Assembly: GCA_012274445.1 (NCBI GenBank)
Contig: JAAROD010000007.1
Coordinates: forward strand, 744,001 to 808,000
Direction: 5' to 3'
Length of the DNA: 64,000 nucleotides
Source of the DNA: Sclerotiophoma versabilis
Taxonomy: Eukaryota > Ascomycota > Dothideomycetes > Pleosporales > Didymellaceae
Below the pieces are notes generated by a model. That model was not told the origin of the DNA and did not search any database. It worked only from the letters and a program-made list of their open reading frames with translations. Shown here piece after piece: positions 45,922-57,387 of the stretch (position 1 is its first letter; each line of letters begins with the position of its first letter). The position numbers and the translations under genes are program-made.

Positions 45922-48900
45922 TAGGTTTATCCTTAAACTACGTAACTAGAGTCTAGGCCTATATAAAACTAAACTTATCCCTATATTTAGTAACTAGTAT
46001 ATTAAGATATCTTCTTATACCTATAACCTTTAACTTAGTCTAGAAATTTATTAAGCTAATACTCCTGCTAAAGTCCTCTATAACTATTATTTCTTTAAAG
46101 GCTATAAGTACTATATTATACTAAACACTATAAAGTGTCTAAAGTATACTAAGTATATAAAGGCTAGAAAGCCTTATATTAATATATTATAGGAGTTACT
46201 AGATTATACTTGCAAAGAGTATAAAAAGAAGGTAGAAGAAGATAAAACCTTATTAGTAACTATTATTAAGCAGTTGTTATAAAATAAGAAGATTCTAAAA
46301 TAAGCTAAGAGTTACGCGCAGTAAAAGGCGCTATATATAGTAAATAAAATAGCTAAATTAGGAGAACTAGATCTTACTAAGAAGTTAAATTATCTAGCAG
46401 CATTAATAGGTATATATGCCTTACCTATAACCTAGGCTACTCTTAGGCTTATTAAGGAGTCTGTTATAAACTATAGTACTTCTATACTAATTAGTAGCAG
46501 TTTATAAAGTATATTAGAGGTTTCTATATATTTTCTAATTCTAGGTATTCTAACTACTTAACTAGGTATTAGATACCTTTCTTAGTTCTCTAGTGTGTTA
46601 TTATTTTTTTAACTTTCTACTTATTATTACTATTAGCTTAGTAGTAGAAGTCTTTTTAGATTAGTATTCTTAGGTTAGTAGGTTCTAATAGTAAGATATA
46701 GAACACTAGATAGATTTTTATATTCTTAGGTAGCTTAAGTTAATAGTTAACTAGGCTAATTTATTTAGAAATAAAAAATAGTCTAACTTTAACCTTATCT
46801 AGTTTTTTTATTACTCTTTATATTCTAAGATTTTTTATAAGAAGATAGACCTTATCCCCCTTTTTTAGCTAAGGTGCTGTTTTTTATTTCTAGTTAATAT
46901 ATAAAATAGCTTGTTCCTAAGCTTATACAATGTTTTTAAGTAATTTCTAGTATACTTTCTTTAGTCTAACTGCTAAAGCTATTACTAATTCTGTCTAGAT
47001 AGAGTAGTTAAGAGATTAAGTAAAGAGATTTAGGTGTCTCCTATAGTTTACAAAGAATAGTATTATACCTATTACTTCTAATAACTTATTATTATATACA
47101 ACTTATACTATAAGTAATAGTAAAACCTAGTTATCTTATTCTTAGTTACTGTAGATCCGTAGGTATATTTCTATAGTTTAATTTATTCTTTCTATCTATC
47201 TATCTATCTGCAGATAATAGGCTATAGATAGCTTTTTCTTAGTACCTAATATAGTAAGTATTATAGTTTAATAGTTTAATATAAAAAGCTTATCTCTATT
47301 ACTAATAATTAATTTAGGTATTCTATAGTAGCAAATAATCTAATTAATAAATACTATAGCTAGCTATTATACAGTATAGTTATGTCTAAATAGTATTATT
47401 TTAGCATACTTAGTAAATTAGTCTACTATAATAAAGATTAAGTTATAGGTGTATTCTATAATAGGGTTCTTAGAGGGTAGTAGCTGCGTAATAAAATCTA
47501 TTATAATATTTATCTATAGTACTATAAGTAGCTCTATTACCTATACTTCTCTATACTTAGCATATATACTATACTTATTCTATTAGCACTATATATAGTT
47601 TCTAATAAACTTAGTAACCTTATCCTTTATACTAGAAAACTTATAATATTACTTAATAAGTTCTATAGTACAGGTAATACTAGAGTGTTTATATAGCGTA
47701 TTGTTATAATATCTTAAAATAACTTTCTCTTAAAGTTCCTCTAGTACTTACTCTAGAATGCGTTATTCCTGCTAAACTTATATTACTAAATTAAGCTGCT
47801 GTGTTAGTCCTAAAGACCTATCTTTATTAACTCTAAAAATAGTAAACTTATTAATTGTTTTTTTACCTATAAGGTTATAGCATTAGCTAAGTGCGTCTAC
47901 TCTGCTATTTTCTTTTCTTAGTGTATATAGAATCTTAAACTTATACTAACTAAGTATTTCTAACTAGCGTACTTGTTATTGGTTTAGAACCTTAGTAGTA
48001 GTAAAATATACTAAGTTCTTATAATCTATATAGATAGTAAGTTCTAAGCAGCTTTCTGTATATACTCTCTAATGTTATAATATATTAATAATAGCTATAA
48101 GCTTCTTATTATATATATTATAACGTTCTTCTAGTGCTGTAAACTTCCTTAAGTAGTAGGTAATTAGGTGCTATTAACTGTCTTATTCTTAAGTAATACA
48201 TACTCCTAATACTAAATCTAAGGTATTTATTTTAAGGTGTATAGGTTTACTACTTTTAAATACAATTAGTGTAGAAGGCTCTATGCATGCTTACTTAAGC
48301 AATTAGAAAGCGTCCTCTTATACTTATTTCTACTTAAAGAGTATATTCTTCTATATAAGTCTTATAAGCAGTAAGGCCTTTATAGAGTAGTTCTTAATAA
48401 AGTATTAGTTAAAGTTAATAAACCTAAGGAATTCTTAAATTCCCTTAACTATAGTAGGTATTAGCTAATCCTTTATAACCTAGATTTTCTTTTTACTTAT
48501 CTTAACTCTATATCTTCCTATAACATAGCTAAGGAACTTAACTTCTTTCTTATACTATTTATACTTTTCTAGCTTTAGCCTAAGGTCTACTATTACTAAG
48601 TATTCTAACACTTATTATACGTAGACTCTATATTCTTCTAGTATCTTACTATATACTAGGATATTATTAAGGTATACTACTACTATAATGTCTAGGTGTG
48701 CTTGCAGCACATTGTTAATTAGTGCCTAACATACTACTAGTGTATTATTTAGCCTAAATAGTATAACTATATACTTATAGTAACTATAATAGGTTCTAAA
48801 TACTATCTTCTATTCTTTACCTTTCTTTATGCGTATAAGGTTATACACTCTATATAAGTTAAGTGTAGTAAAGAGCTTTACTCTTAATAACTAGTTCTAT

Positions 48901-51877
48901 AACTTAAATATATTAGGTAGTAGATAATAATTCTTAATAGTAATATTGTTTAACTTCTAGTAGTTAATGTAAAGCCTTAGCTTACTATCTTTCTTTAGTA
49001 TAAATAGAATAGGAAATTCTGCTAGAGATTTAGATTTCCTAATAAATTCTTTTATAAGGTTCTCCTTAATATACTTATATAATATCTTAAGCTCTTTCTT
49101 AAATAGCTAATATATAGGCCTAAAGGGTAGTTCTTTCTCTTTCTTAAGTTTAATCTTATAATCCTAGGGCTAATACTTAGGTAGCGCTTTTGTAGATAAC
49201 TCTTCTTTAAACATCTAGGTATACTGTTTATATACATCTAGTATACTAGAAGGTGTACTTTTATTCTCCTTAACTATTATAAAGGGGCTTTCTTTATCTA
49301 TATAGTTAACTACTCTATCTTAGCACATCTTATATATTAAAGAGACGTTATTAATCTTTTTCTTATCTACTAGTTGTAGTATACACTGCGTAGGCTTTAA
49401 TGTATTAGTACTGCATTTATATTATCTTAATAAAAGTCTTTCCTATGTCTAGTCTATTTCTAGATTATACTTTTATAACTAGAGAAGTCCTAGTATAATG
49501 TTATGCGTAGCCTTTGTAAAGACGTCTAGAGTTAGTTTCTTATAGTACCTCTATATCTCTAGAGGGACTGCTATTACTTTGTATATAATATACAGTTCTT
49601 CTAGTATTAATTCTCTATTAGCTACTTAGAGTAAATAGGCATGTCTCTTTATGTGTAGTATAAGACCTGCTTAGTATATTACTATCTAGAATATATAGTT
49701 TGCCTGTGCTCCTAAGTCTAAGAGTGCTAATAATACTACTCTATTTAACTTAATAGGCAGTCTAATAAGTAAGCTATCTCTAATAGTATTAAGAGATTGC
49801 TTAGCAGAGTACTCTTTTAGCGCTTACCTAAAAAAGTCTCTTTATTACTAAATCTATAGATAATCTTACTACCTTTATACAGCTTGCAGTTTAGGTTAAA
49901 GTAACACTGCTAATATAGATTATAGTAGGAGCTGTTTATAACTAGTTGTATGTATATAATTATCTAATAATTATCTATGCTTAGAAAGTGCAGCTTAGAA
50001 CGTTTATTCTAGAGGTGTATTTTATATATATTGTTTTTATAATTATACTATTATTTTCTATACGTAGTACTAGGAGTTAGGAACTATCTCTTTCCTAGTT
50101 TCTCTAATTTGTGTATGTAATAGGCGTTGTACACGTATGCTATTTATAATAGCTTTCTATAATTTAGATTCTAATAGTCTAAGGTATACTCTAGTTGTAG
50201 GCTTAGGAGTAATGCTAGCTTCCTATTAAAGTTAGGTTTATTCCTGCTTTAGTTGTTTTTTACTTATTACTTAAGCTTCTATTATATAGTATAATTACTA
50301 GCACTAAGTTTATTAAAATTATATTTCTACTAATTCTATTAGGATTTGCTTAGGTTATTAACCTATTATTATCCTATATAAGTTTAGAGTGCTATTTATT
50401 ATAGTTTCTTATTAATGCTCTTAGTAATCTAATTACAGTTTTCTTAAAAGATAGTATTATTGTCTTGAAATTCTTAACGTGCTAATTCTATTTCTATGCG
50501 CTTATTAAACTCGCGTATATCTATATTATACTAACTTTCTTTAGTGTTAGAGGCGTAGACAATGCCTTTATCTACCTCTTATCTAGTAGTGTTGCGTAGT
50601 TACTAAGATATAGTAGGCTGCCTATGCTTACACACTTTTAGTCCTTATTTATATGTCTGTCCTATCTATATTAATAGTTGTCCTATAAGATCCTATAGAT
50701 ACTTCTACTATTTATCTAACTCTTAGTATAGTATAGGTGCTTAGCTTTAGACATTCTGTATATTCTTATTAGATAGTTTAATATAATTATTACTAAATCT
50801 AGTTTTAGAGTTTTCTATAAGACGTCCTATGTTATTAGTAAGAACTTTCTATTTATTACTAGTATCTGTATTCTTACAGGTAAGTATGTTAAGTTATTAA
50901 ACTACCTTATTTTTTAATTAATAATTCTTAGCGTAGTAGCCTTGCTTGCTACATCTGTAATAAGTTACACTAGACTTGTTCTTCCTATTACTACCCTTAT
51001 TTTTCTAATTCTATTGCAGTTCTAGTCTCTTGTTAATATTAGATAGGTCTATAGCCTCTAGTCTATAGTAACTACTACTAGTACTACTATATACGCAGCG
51101 TCTAGTGTTTAACTAATAGTAGTTGTTTTCTTGGTTTCCTTAACTAAGGTTATTGCGCTATAGGTTACGTAGTAGTAGGTATTATTCTACAGGCGCAACG
51201 CATGTTTATAGATTGTTTCTAAGTTCCTGCTAAAGCTTATAAAGCTTAATATTAATGCTAATAGCTTTATTAACTAGGTTGTTAAAATTATTAGTGCTTG
51301 TAGTAGTACGTATAAGTTCTTCCTTAACCTTAGGCTTTAGTCTCTAATAGAATATAGTTATTAATGCTGTGTTATCTTATCTAGTAAACACAGCTAGCTA
51401 CTAGAAGTTAGCAGCGTAGTTAGCAGTAGATCGTTCCTAACAAATGCGTTAGATGTTATAACATATAATGACTAGTTTATTTAAGACTCTAAATACAGGT
51501 TGAATCTGTTTCTTAAACAGGTTAAAGTTCTTAAACTAGAGGTTAATTGCGGTTAAGTCTCTATTAGTGTAATAGCATTAGAGAAAGAGTTTAATCTAAG
51601 TAAAAGCCTTGTCTTGCATAAAACTAGTAATAAGAGTAACTTGTTTTTCTTTAGCAACGTCTTCTCCTTAAAACATAAAGAAGAGGTCCTACTGTATAAG
51701 CTAGTTCTCTAGCTTGTGTTGTTTACTATAGTAGAGGTTAGGTTTAGTAACACTAACTCTAGGACGTATAGCTAGCACTTATTCTATCTTAATATTATTA
51801 TTAGATTATTAAGTGCAAGAGCTGCTAGGGGTAGCATAGGTTCCTAAAGTAGTACTTATCTTTAGGGGTGTTTAAAG

Positions 51878-52376
51878 TGTTAAAGTTATACTTTTAAGTA
51901 AAGCTTATAAGCACTATTTATATTAGTTCTTAGAGATAAGCACTAGTATAGGAGAGTCTATAAGGGTTAAAGTTATTGCCTAGTAAAATACTATAATAAT
52001 AGAGGGTAATAATAAGTAGTATAGAGTAGACTATCTAGCTTAAGAGTTAAGGTTAAGATTCTAAAGACAAACTTAATTAACTAAGTTAAATACAAACTAT
52101 AAGAGTTGTGTTTCTACTAACTATATACTTGCTAGGAGATAATGCTTATTAATAAGTAACTAGGGTTAGTCTAATAAGATATATAGCATTACTTGCTAAT
52201 AAGTAATAATATATAATACTTATTAATAAGCAGGTTACATGTATTATGCTTGTTAATAAGTATGTTACGTAACTGTATAAAGAGAGATTCTTTCTAACTT
52301 TAACTCTAGTTTATAGGTAAAGGCTGTAGTTAGCTACTTAATTACTGTGCCGCTTTATCCGCACAGGATTATAACA
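51878..52376 (-). repeat. 5' LTR of the inner Gypsy element
   Basis: This is a 499-bp partner of 45406-45904 with the same termini. The first bases internal to it on the minus strand give no primer-binding site that I could assign to a tRNA. Confidence 0.9.
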
Positions 52377-53054
52377 GTTACTAGCTCTAATAAACTTCTT
52401 TTTAAGTAGGTCTAGTAGTATATAGTATAAGATAAGAAGCTTATCTCTAGATATTATATAGAGTAGGCTGTATAGTACTTCTAGAGTCTTCTTATTTACT
52501 TTATTTAGCTTAATTATATAATCTACCTTTAGGCCTCTATATAGTAGTAGCTTATTTTCTTCTTTTAGAATAAATAGCTAAATATATAATTATAGATATA
52601 TAGAGAGTATAGCTTATACTTCTTCTTTTATTATTTAGGTCTTAGGTTTTAAAGCCTTCTAGATGTCTTGTATGCTAGTAGTAAAGACTTAAACTCTAGA
52701 GTCTTCCTTATAGCTCTTCTATATATAGTACTAGAAGGCTACTACTAATATAGAGTACTAGTCTAGAAGAGTAAGTACTTTAGTACTTTATATAGTAACT
52801 TTATATTACTTTATCTATAGTAATCTTCTCTAGAAGTTAATAACTTCTCTAATATTCTCTTGCTAGGTCTTCTCTAAGATTATATTATACTTATATATTA
52901 ATAGGCTAATATAAGCTACTACTTATAGCTATTATATACCTTTAATATTAAGAGTAAATTCTATAATCTTAGAAATCTTACTTATTTAGTTATTTACTCC
53001 TTCTATTTTAATAGGAGTAATTAGTATATATAGTAAGTTTATTCTTTATATAAA

Positions 53055-53241
53055 TATAATAGGCTAAGCTCTAAGTATATAAGACTATATACTAAGCCTA
53101 CACACGTAATTATAGAGTATAGCTTAGTATCTTGCTATATCTTGTATAAGAAGAGATAATTTCTTTCTTCTTCTCTATCTTTCTGCTTCTATAGTATAGG
53201 ACAAATGCATACTTGTTAGAAGGCTACTTTAACTCTTAATA
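53055..53241 (-). repeat. 5' LTR of the outer Gypsy element, heavily RIP-mutated
   Basis: This LTR aligns without gaps to 42310-42496. Nearly all differences are G-to-A or C-to-T relative to the left copy, including the terminal TG (now TA) and CA (now TA). Confidence 0.8.
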
Positions 53242-53454
53242 GGTAGGTAGTAGGCTGCTTAGGTATAACTAACCGCTATAAAGACTAGATATAGGGTTAA
53301 GGTTATAAATTTTTAGAAGATTTTTTTTAATTATATAGTATTAACAGATAAAAAATATAAGTACAAGTTAAACGCACACTTTTAGTTTTTAATCTAAGAT
53401 AAGATTATAGAGTTATTCGTGTCGGAGGGTAGTGCTTTAGTAAGGTAGAGGCCG

Positions 53455-53494
53455 AATCTAGCGTAGCGGAGCAAACGAGGCGCTACGCCAGATT
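53455..53494. repeat. hairpin with GCGTAGCG arms
   Basis: The arms AATCT-a-GCGTAGCG (53455-53468) and CGCTACGC-c-AGATT (53481-53494) pair over 13 of 14 positions around a 12-nt loop. It stands at the point where AT-rich DNA returns to normal composition, upstream of the disabled frame at 53631. Confidence 0.6.
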
Positions 53495-53630
53495 TGATTT
53501 ATTTCCTCCTAAGCTAGGCTTAATTTGTATTTAATTCCTCACTAAGGGTGAACACTCTACTTCGCCTGTAACACTCACTGCGGTCATTGCATCGTTGGAG
53601 TTATAGGCAATCGCCACGTTGCTAAGAACG

Positions 53631-55055
53631 ATGCCTGCAACAGCTATAATTAAGACATCTCAACCTCGTGGAAGGCCCCAGAAGCACTTAACAGAAGCAG
53701 CAGCAACAGAAGCAAAGAGAGCGAGCAATCGTCGACGACTTCACCAAACTCAGGTGCTTAACGCACCAGCTGACTTCATACACTACGCGCCTGCACCCCT
53801 AGGCGTTCCAGCCATCACACCTCCAGACCTCGGTCTTCGAATCAGCGCCGATATTCCTGTCCCTTAACATCCTATCGTCCAGCTAGACGAGTTGCTGGAA
53901 GACGAAGATGCATACGAACCACTATCCCCTCTTGCACAGCTCGCTGGGTATGACGCCAAGATCGCAACAGTCATTGGCCAACTCCAAGCAAGCGAGCACG
54001 AACAAATTAACGAGTGACATACGCATGAAAGGCGTATTCTTTAACAGAGAAACGAGACAGATGCTAGGACTGCAAGGATCCTACTTGAGATGCAAACTGG
54101 TATCGGGCACACATCTAAACTCGCAGACAAAACCACAGAGCACTTAAGGGACGCAGAAAGGCCGTCAGCACGAGACAACGAACCTAACAACAATGCAGCA
54201 AGCCAGAATCAGGCTGTAGAGATCAGGAAACTGCATTGTTCGTCTACTAAGCTTGTCGATAAGGAGACAGCTGTTGTAGATGAAACCCTTGTTACCGACA
54301 CTCGTAGTGTTAGCTATACGTCAACACCTATCCTAGCAGAAGCTGCTGACGCTTCAACAGAGGCCTTAGAGAGCCCTCAAACACCCAGCCAGCGCAGCTC
54401 CATTTCTTCGACTCGGTCGAACGCAAGAGGCGGCCGACTTAGGACTGCGTTTCCAGCCCAAAGCAACACTTCACTATCTTGGGTCAGCCCTGCACGTAGA
54501 CAGCTACATGAGAGCAGTAACGTACCGCGGCCCGCGCAAAGATCTCTTATCCACAGCACGCCTCAGCCGCTGCCGCCATCTTCTAGCCGTAGTACTCCTC
54601 GCCTGCCACAGCTGTCCAATAGCAACAGTACACCTCAGCCAGTTGCGCAAGGAACAGCAGCCGCTGCGTCACCTTCACCCTTAACCCCAACCCACCTCAG
54701 AGACGGGCCTGACTTAGTCGTCACTCAAACAGCATCGCCAGCACAGGCAACACTCAGAGGGGGTAGCCCTGCAACGCCACCCACAGAGCGAACCGCCTAC
54801 AAACTCGCAAAACAGCTGAGGAACTTCCAAGGCTGCACCCACGAGGAACATGCAGATATCGATAAACAGCACCAAGAGCACCACCAGCGCTTTGATGTAC
54901 ACTCTGCATGCATGTCGTTTGAGGAGATTACGCGCCTAATCAGCGGAGCGCACAATAGGGGAACGCCTCTTCCAGATGTCCTTAGCAACCCAAAATTAAT
55001 GAAATCCTTTGATCTGGCTGAGGGAATTGATACGGCATCCAAAAGTCCTGGGTGA
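53631..55055 (+). pseudogene. disabled repeat-type frame with AT-hook-like start, unknown
   Basis: One reading frame runs from ATG 53631 to the TGA at 55053-55055, broken by only three stops: TAA at 53865, TGA near 54015 and TAA near 54042. Each can come from a C-to-T change (CAA or CGA). The N-terminus has an AT-hook-like PRGRPQKH and a basic AKRASNRRR. The middle is Ser/Pro/Thr-rich. The C-terminus (FQGCTHEEHADIDKQHQEHH, MSFEEITRLISG) looks structured. I think it is the N-terminal part of a multi-copy mobile-element protein, but I cannot name the family. The right end stops abruptly against the chitinase fragment. Confidence 0.5.
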
Positions 55056-55750
55056 CGTTCGGGGATCGTCGGGTACATAACGCTGGCATGTCATACGGCC
55101 GTTTCCACGGGGAAGACTGCCAAAAACTTGACCGCAAATGGGTTAACGAGCCCAAAGCAGCGGACAAGTTTGACGTCCCCAACCCTAAGGACACGATTGC
55201 TAAGGCCCTGCCTGCTATTGCGTCGCTCACAAACACGATTCTCGCGCAACAAATGGATCTGAACTATGGCATCTGGAACGGCTCGTCGCTAGACCTTGTC
55301 GAGGCGTTTTCCATGCCCGTCTTTATGGTTGATCAAGCTGTCCAGTCCATGTCTGCGGCAAAATCTATGGGCCAAAAAGAAAAGAAGGAAGAGAAGATTA
55401 AGCTTACCTTCGAAATCCTCGGTGCCGTGTTTGCTTTCATTCCTTTCCTTGATGAGATTGCTCCTGAAATCGAGGCCGTTGACGTAATCATGACTGGTGT
55501 CGTGGCCGTGGCGGATGCAGGCAATGTCGCGCTGACGATTGCATCGATTGTACAGGATCCTTCATCGGCGCCTATGGAGATTTTGGGACTATTGACGGGT
55601 GGCGCAGGAAGGAATAGGGATGACGTCGCGTCTATTGCGGGCAGGAAGAGAGCTTTGAAGGATACGGATGTTGCTAAGATTGGGAGCAACTTCAAGAAGG
55701 AGAACGATGAGTTTGAGACTACAGTGAAGCCGAAGTGTAAGTCTAAGTAG
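55056..55750 (+). pseudogene. C-terminal fragment of a GH18/LysM killer-toxin-like chitinase
   Basis: About 230 codons are open to the stop at 55748-55750. The segment SYGRFHGEDCQKLDRKWVNE, then PNPKDTIAKALPAI, then a hydrophobic stretch (FEILGAVFAFIPFLDEIAPE) and ILGLLTGGAG resembles the conserved C-terminal region of large fungal GH18 chitinases related to killer-toxin alpha subunits. The catalytic GH18 and LysM domains are absent, and the fragment begins abruptly in another frame than the preceding relic. It is a truncated, presumably inactive piece. Base composition is normal, without strong RIP. Confidence 0.5.
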
Positions 55751-56487
55751 AGAGATAGGCTGCGAGAGTGCAGTATCTATAGACAGTCTCGTTTAAGTTA
55801 GATTTAAGATTAAGAATGTTGTTAAATCTTATAGAGAAACATAGAAAAGCACTAATGTAGAACTTTATCTACTATTAGATACACAATTAAAGTCTTTTCT
55901 ACTATATCTAACGTACTTCAGAAGCGAGCCGGTCACCTAAGCGAGCTAGTTACTTTTGCTAAGACTACGCTAAACTTCATTTCACCTTTAATGTCTTAAC
56001 GCAACAAAACAAAAAAGCCTTCAAACAAGACTAATATACAGCTGGCCTTACAGGCTATCTAATAAGACGCAACACTCTCCTAGCAACGCGCAGCAGCTAT
56101 CTACAACATGCCCAAAAGAACACTTACTTACTAACTTGCTAAAACTTCTTTACAACGCGATTGCAAGCCTAACATAATTAAGCTAGCTAGTACTAAGGAG
56201 GGGGTAATTGTCTAGCACGTACTAAAGCTAGATAAGCAAGGCTACTTGCCCTAGCTTGCTAATGTAGAGAAAATAGCTAATTCTCTACTTGCTAAGCGCC
56301 ACTAGACCTCTATTAGCAAGAACTAGGCTAGCACCTTTTTTAAGCGTTAGCTAGAGCTAAAAGTTAAGTTTAATTAAATGTATAACTACAAGAGAGCCCT
56401 GTGTAAGGATCCTATAGTGATTAGAGACTAGTTCTAGCTAGTAGAGAATACTAAAGCTAAGTATAGTACTCTAGATAAAGACACCTA

Positions 56488-57090
56488 ACGTACCCTACGG
56501 GCGAGCCGCTCACCGAGCGAGCCGCTCACGCTGTTTTACTAGAGATAACCAAGAATCTAAGGCTTAATAACTCTAGATCTACTAGATAAAACTCTTTAAA
56601 ATTTCTATAGGGTATTTCTATATATATTAATATTAATCTATTAGATTTTTAGAGTACTACTAACTATATTAGGTATAGCTGTCTAATAACCCTACTTTCT
56701 AGATGTACCTAAACTCTAGATCTCTAGAACTACTAACTCTAGAGCTTAGAAATTTTAGACCTCTATAAAATATAGTTTATATATAATATTCTAAGAGTAT
56801 AGCAATTTATTATAGTAGTTATTAGGTACTTTGCAAGGATTAAGTAGCTCTAAAATCTAGCTATCTAAACTCTAAATAGCTTACCTAATATAGCTACTAT
56901 ACCTATGTAACTTTAATATATTCTGCGTTATATGTCTATATATCTCTGTTAAAATTTTAGACTAGTAGCTGCTATTTGTGTAGAGTTATTAAGAGAAACG
57001 TAGATTCTTGGCAAAAGTGAGCGGCTCGCTCGGTGAGCGGCTCGCTCGGTGAGCGGCTCGCTCGGTGAGCGGCTCGCCCGTAGGATACGT
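56488..57090. mobile_element. 603-bp MITE with long TIRs, TA target duplication
   Basis: The termini ACGTACCCTACGGGCGAGCC and its complement at 57090 are inverted, and TA flanks both ends (56486-56487 and 57091-57092). The inverted similarity extends about 100 bp inward (CCAAGAATCTA and CTTAATAACTCTAGA on both sides). The interior is AT-rich and non-coding. It lies exactly inside the pogo transposase frame; removing it with one TA restores continuity. Confidence 0.85.
57017..57080 (-). repeat. 16-bp tandem repeat in the right TIR (four copies)
   Basis: GTGAGCGGCTCGCTCG occurs four times in a row, the last with T to C. The left TIR has only two inverted copies (56498-56529). The block stays GC-rich despite the AT-rich surroundings. 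Confidence 0.85.
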
Positions 57091-57387
57091 TATGACTTTA
57101 ATAAGTCTAGCTTTATATTAGGTGTTATATTTATAGAAGCTGTTATTACAGGCTCTAAGTGTTAAGGGAGACTAAAGATAGTACAACAGAGTAACTAGAA
57201 GTAGACTACTATAATCTAGGGCATTAATGCAAACAGCTAAAAAATAGGTCCGAAGTTATAGTACTTTCGGCACCTTTATCAATTGGCCATCTAAAACAAA
57301 CTCAATGTACTAGACTTCGAGTGCAACTCTGTAGACCCAGAGATCAATTCCAACACTAAGAAGCTATCAAGGTGAGTGATAGTAGTA

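Larger units (their letters stand above)
45406..52376 (-). mobile_element. inner Ty3/Gypsy LTR retrotransposon with perfect 5-bp TSD
   Basis: Two 499-bp LTRs (45406-45904 and 51878-52376) begin TGTTA and end TAACA. GTTAC flanks both sides (45401-45405 and 52377-52381), a clean target duplication. Orientation is minus: a polypurine tract (AAAAGAGGAGGAGGA, minus strand of 45907-45921) abuts the 3' LTR. Degraded pol order on the minus strand is a zinc-knuckle remnant near 50940 (YYRCSKQGYY), protease near 49740 (LLALLDLGAQANYI), RT from about 49150 (KEFIRKSKSLAEFPILFIL), integrase HHCC region near 47700, and a GPY/F-like tail near 46800 (KVRLFFISK). All frames are broken by RIP. The length is 6971 bp. 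Confidence 0.9.
42310..53241 (-). mobile_element. outer Ty3/Gypsy LTR retrotransposon, RIP-degraded, split by a second element
   Basis: The ends are direct 187-bp LTRs (42310-42496 and 53055-53241; TG...CA on the left, RIP-changed on the right). The coding strand is minus. Degraded reverse transcriptase reads across 45405-44900: the VDYR-like IDYRVLN, LDITTTFYKIRI, and the active-site region FIYLDNILIFT, where YLDD has become YLDN. The RT start (KKKFIRAS) lies in the right-hand piece just before 52377, so the inner element cut the RT gene in two. Only about 680 bp separate the right LTR from the split, too little for gag and protease, so those are mostly deleted. Integrase should lie at 43-44.5 kb. 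Flanking 5-mers (GTTAC/GGTAG) do not match. Confidence 0.8.
55909..57245 (+). mobile_element. Fot1/pogo-type DNA transposon relic
   Basis: A TA-ACGTAC terminus at 55909-55955 with CGAGC repeats looks like the left terminal inverted repeat. From ATG 55991 a degraded transposase shows the pogo N-terminal DNA-binding helices (QRAAAIYNMPKRTLT), the second domain (GVIVQHVLKLDKQGYLP after correcting one stop) and YKRALCKDP. It is interrupted at 56486 and resumes at 57091 with the start of the DDE domain (YDFNKSSFILGVIF, IIQGINANS-like). All stops seen are explained by C-to-T. The rest of the DDE domain and the right TIR are missing. Confidence 0.75.

Noticed and set aside
49052..49237. Minus-strand 61-codon frame in the AT-rich block
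   Set aside because: It overlaps the degraded Gypsy RT region in another frame; RT similarity lies in the neighbouring frame, so this is not a gene.
42310..53241. Tandem-looking direct repeats considered as a CRISPR-like array
   Set aside because: The direct repeats are two LTR pairs with 5-bp duplication and pol remnants; the genome is eukaryotic.
53242..53246. Target duplication for the outer Gypsy element
   Set aside because: GTTAC on the left and GGTAG on the right do not match, and the differences are not RIP-type transitions.
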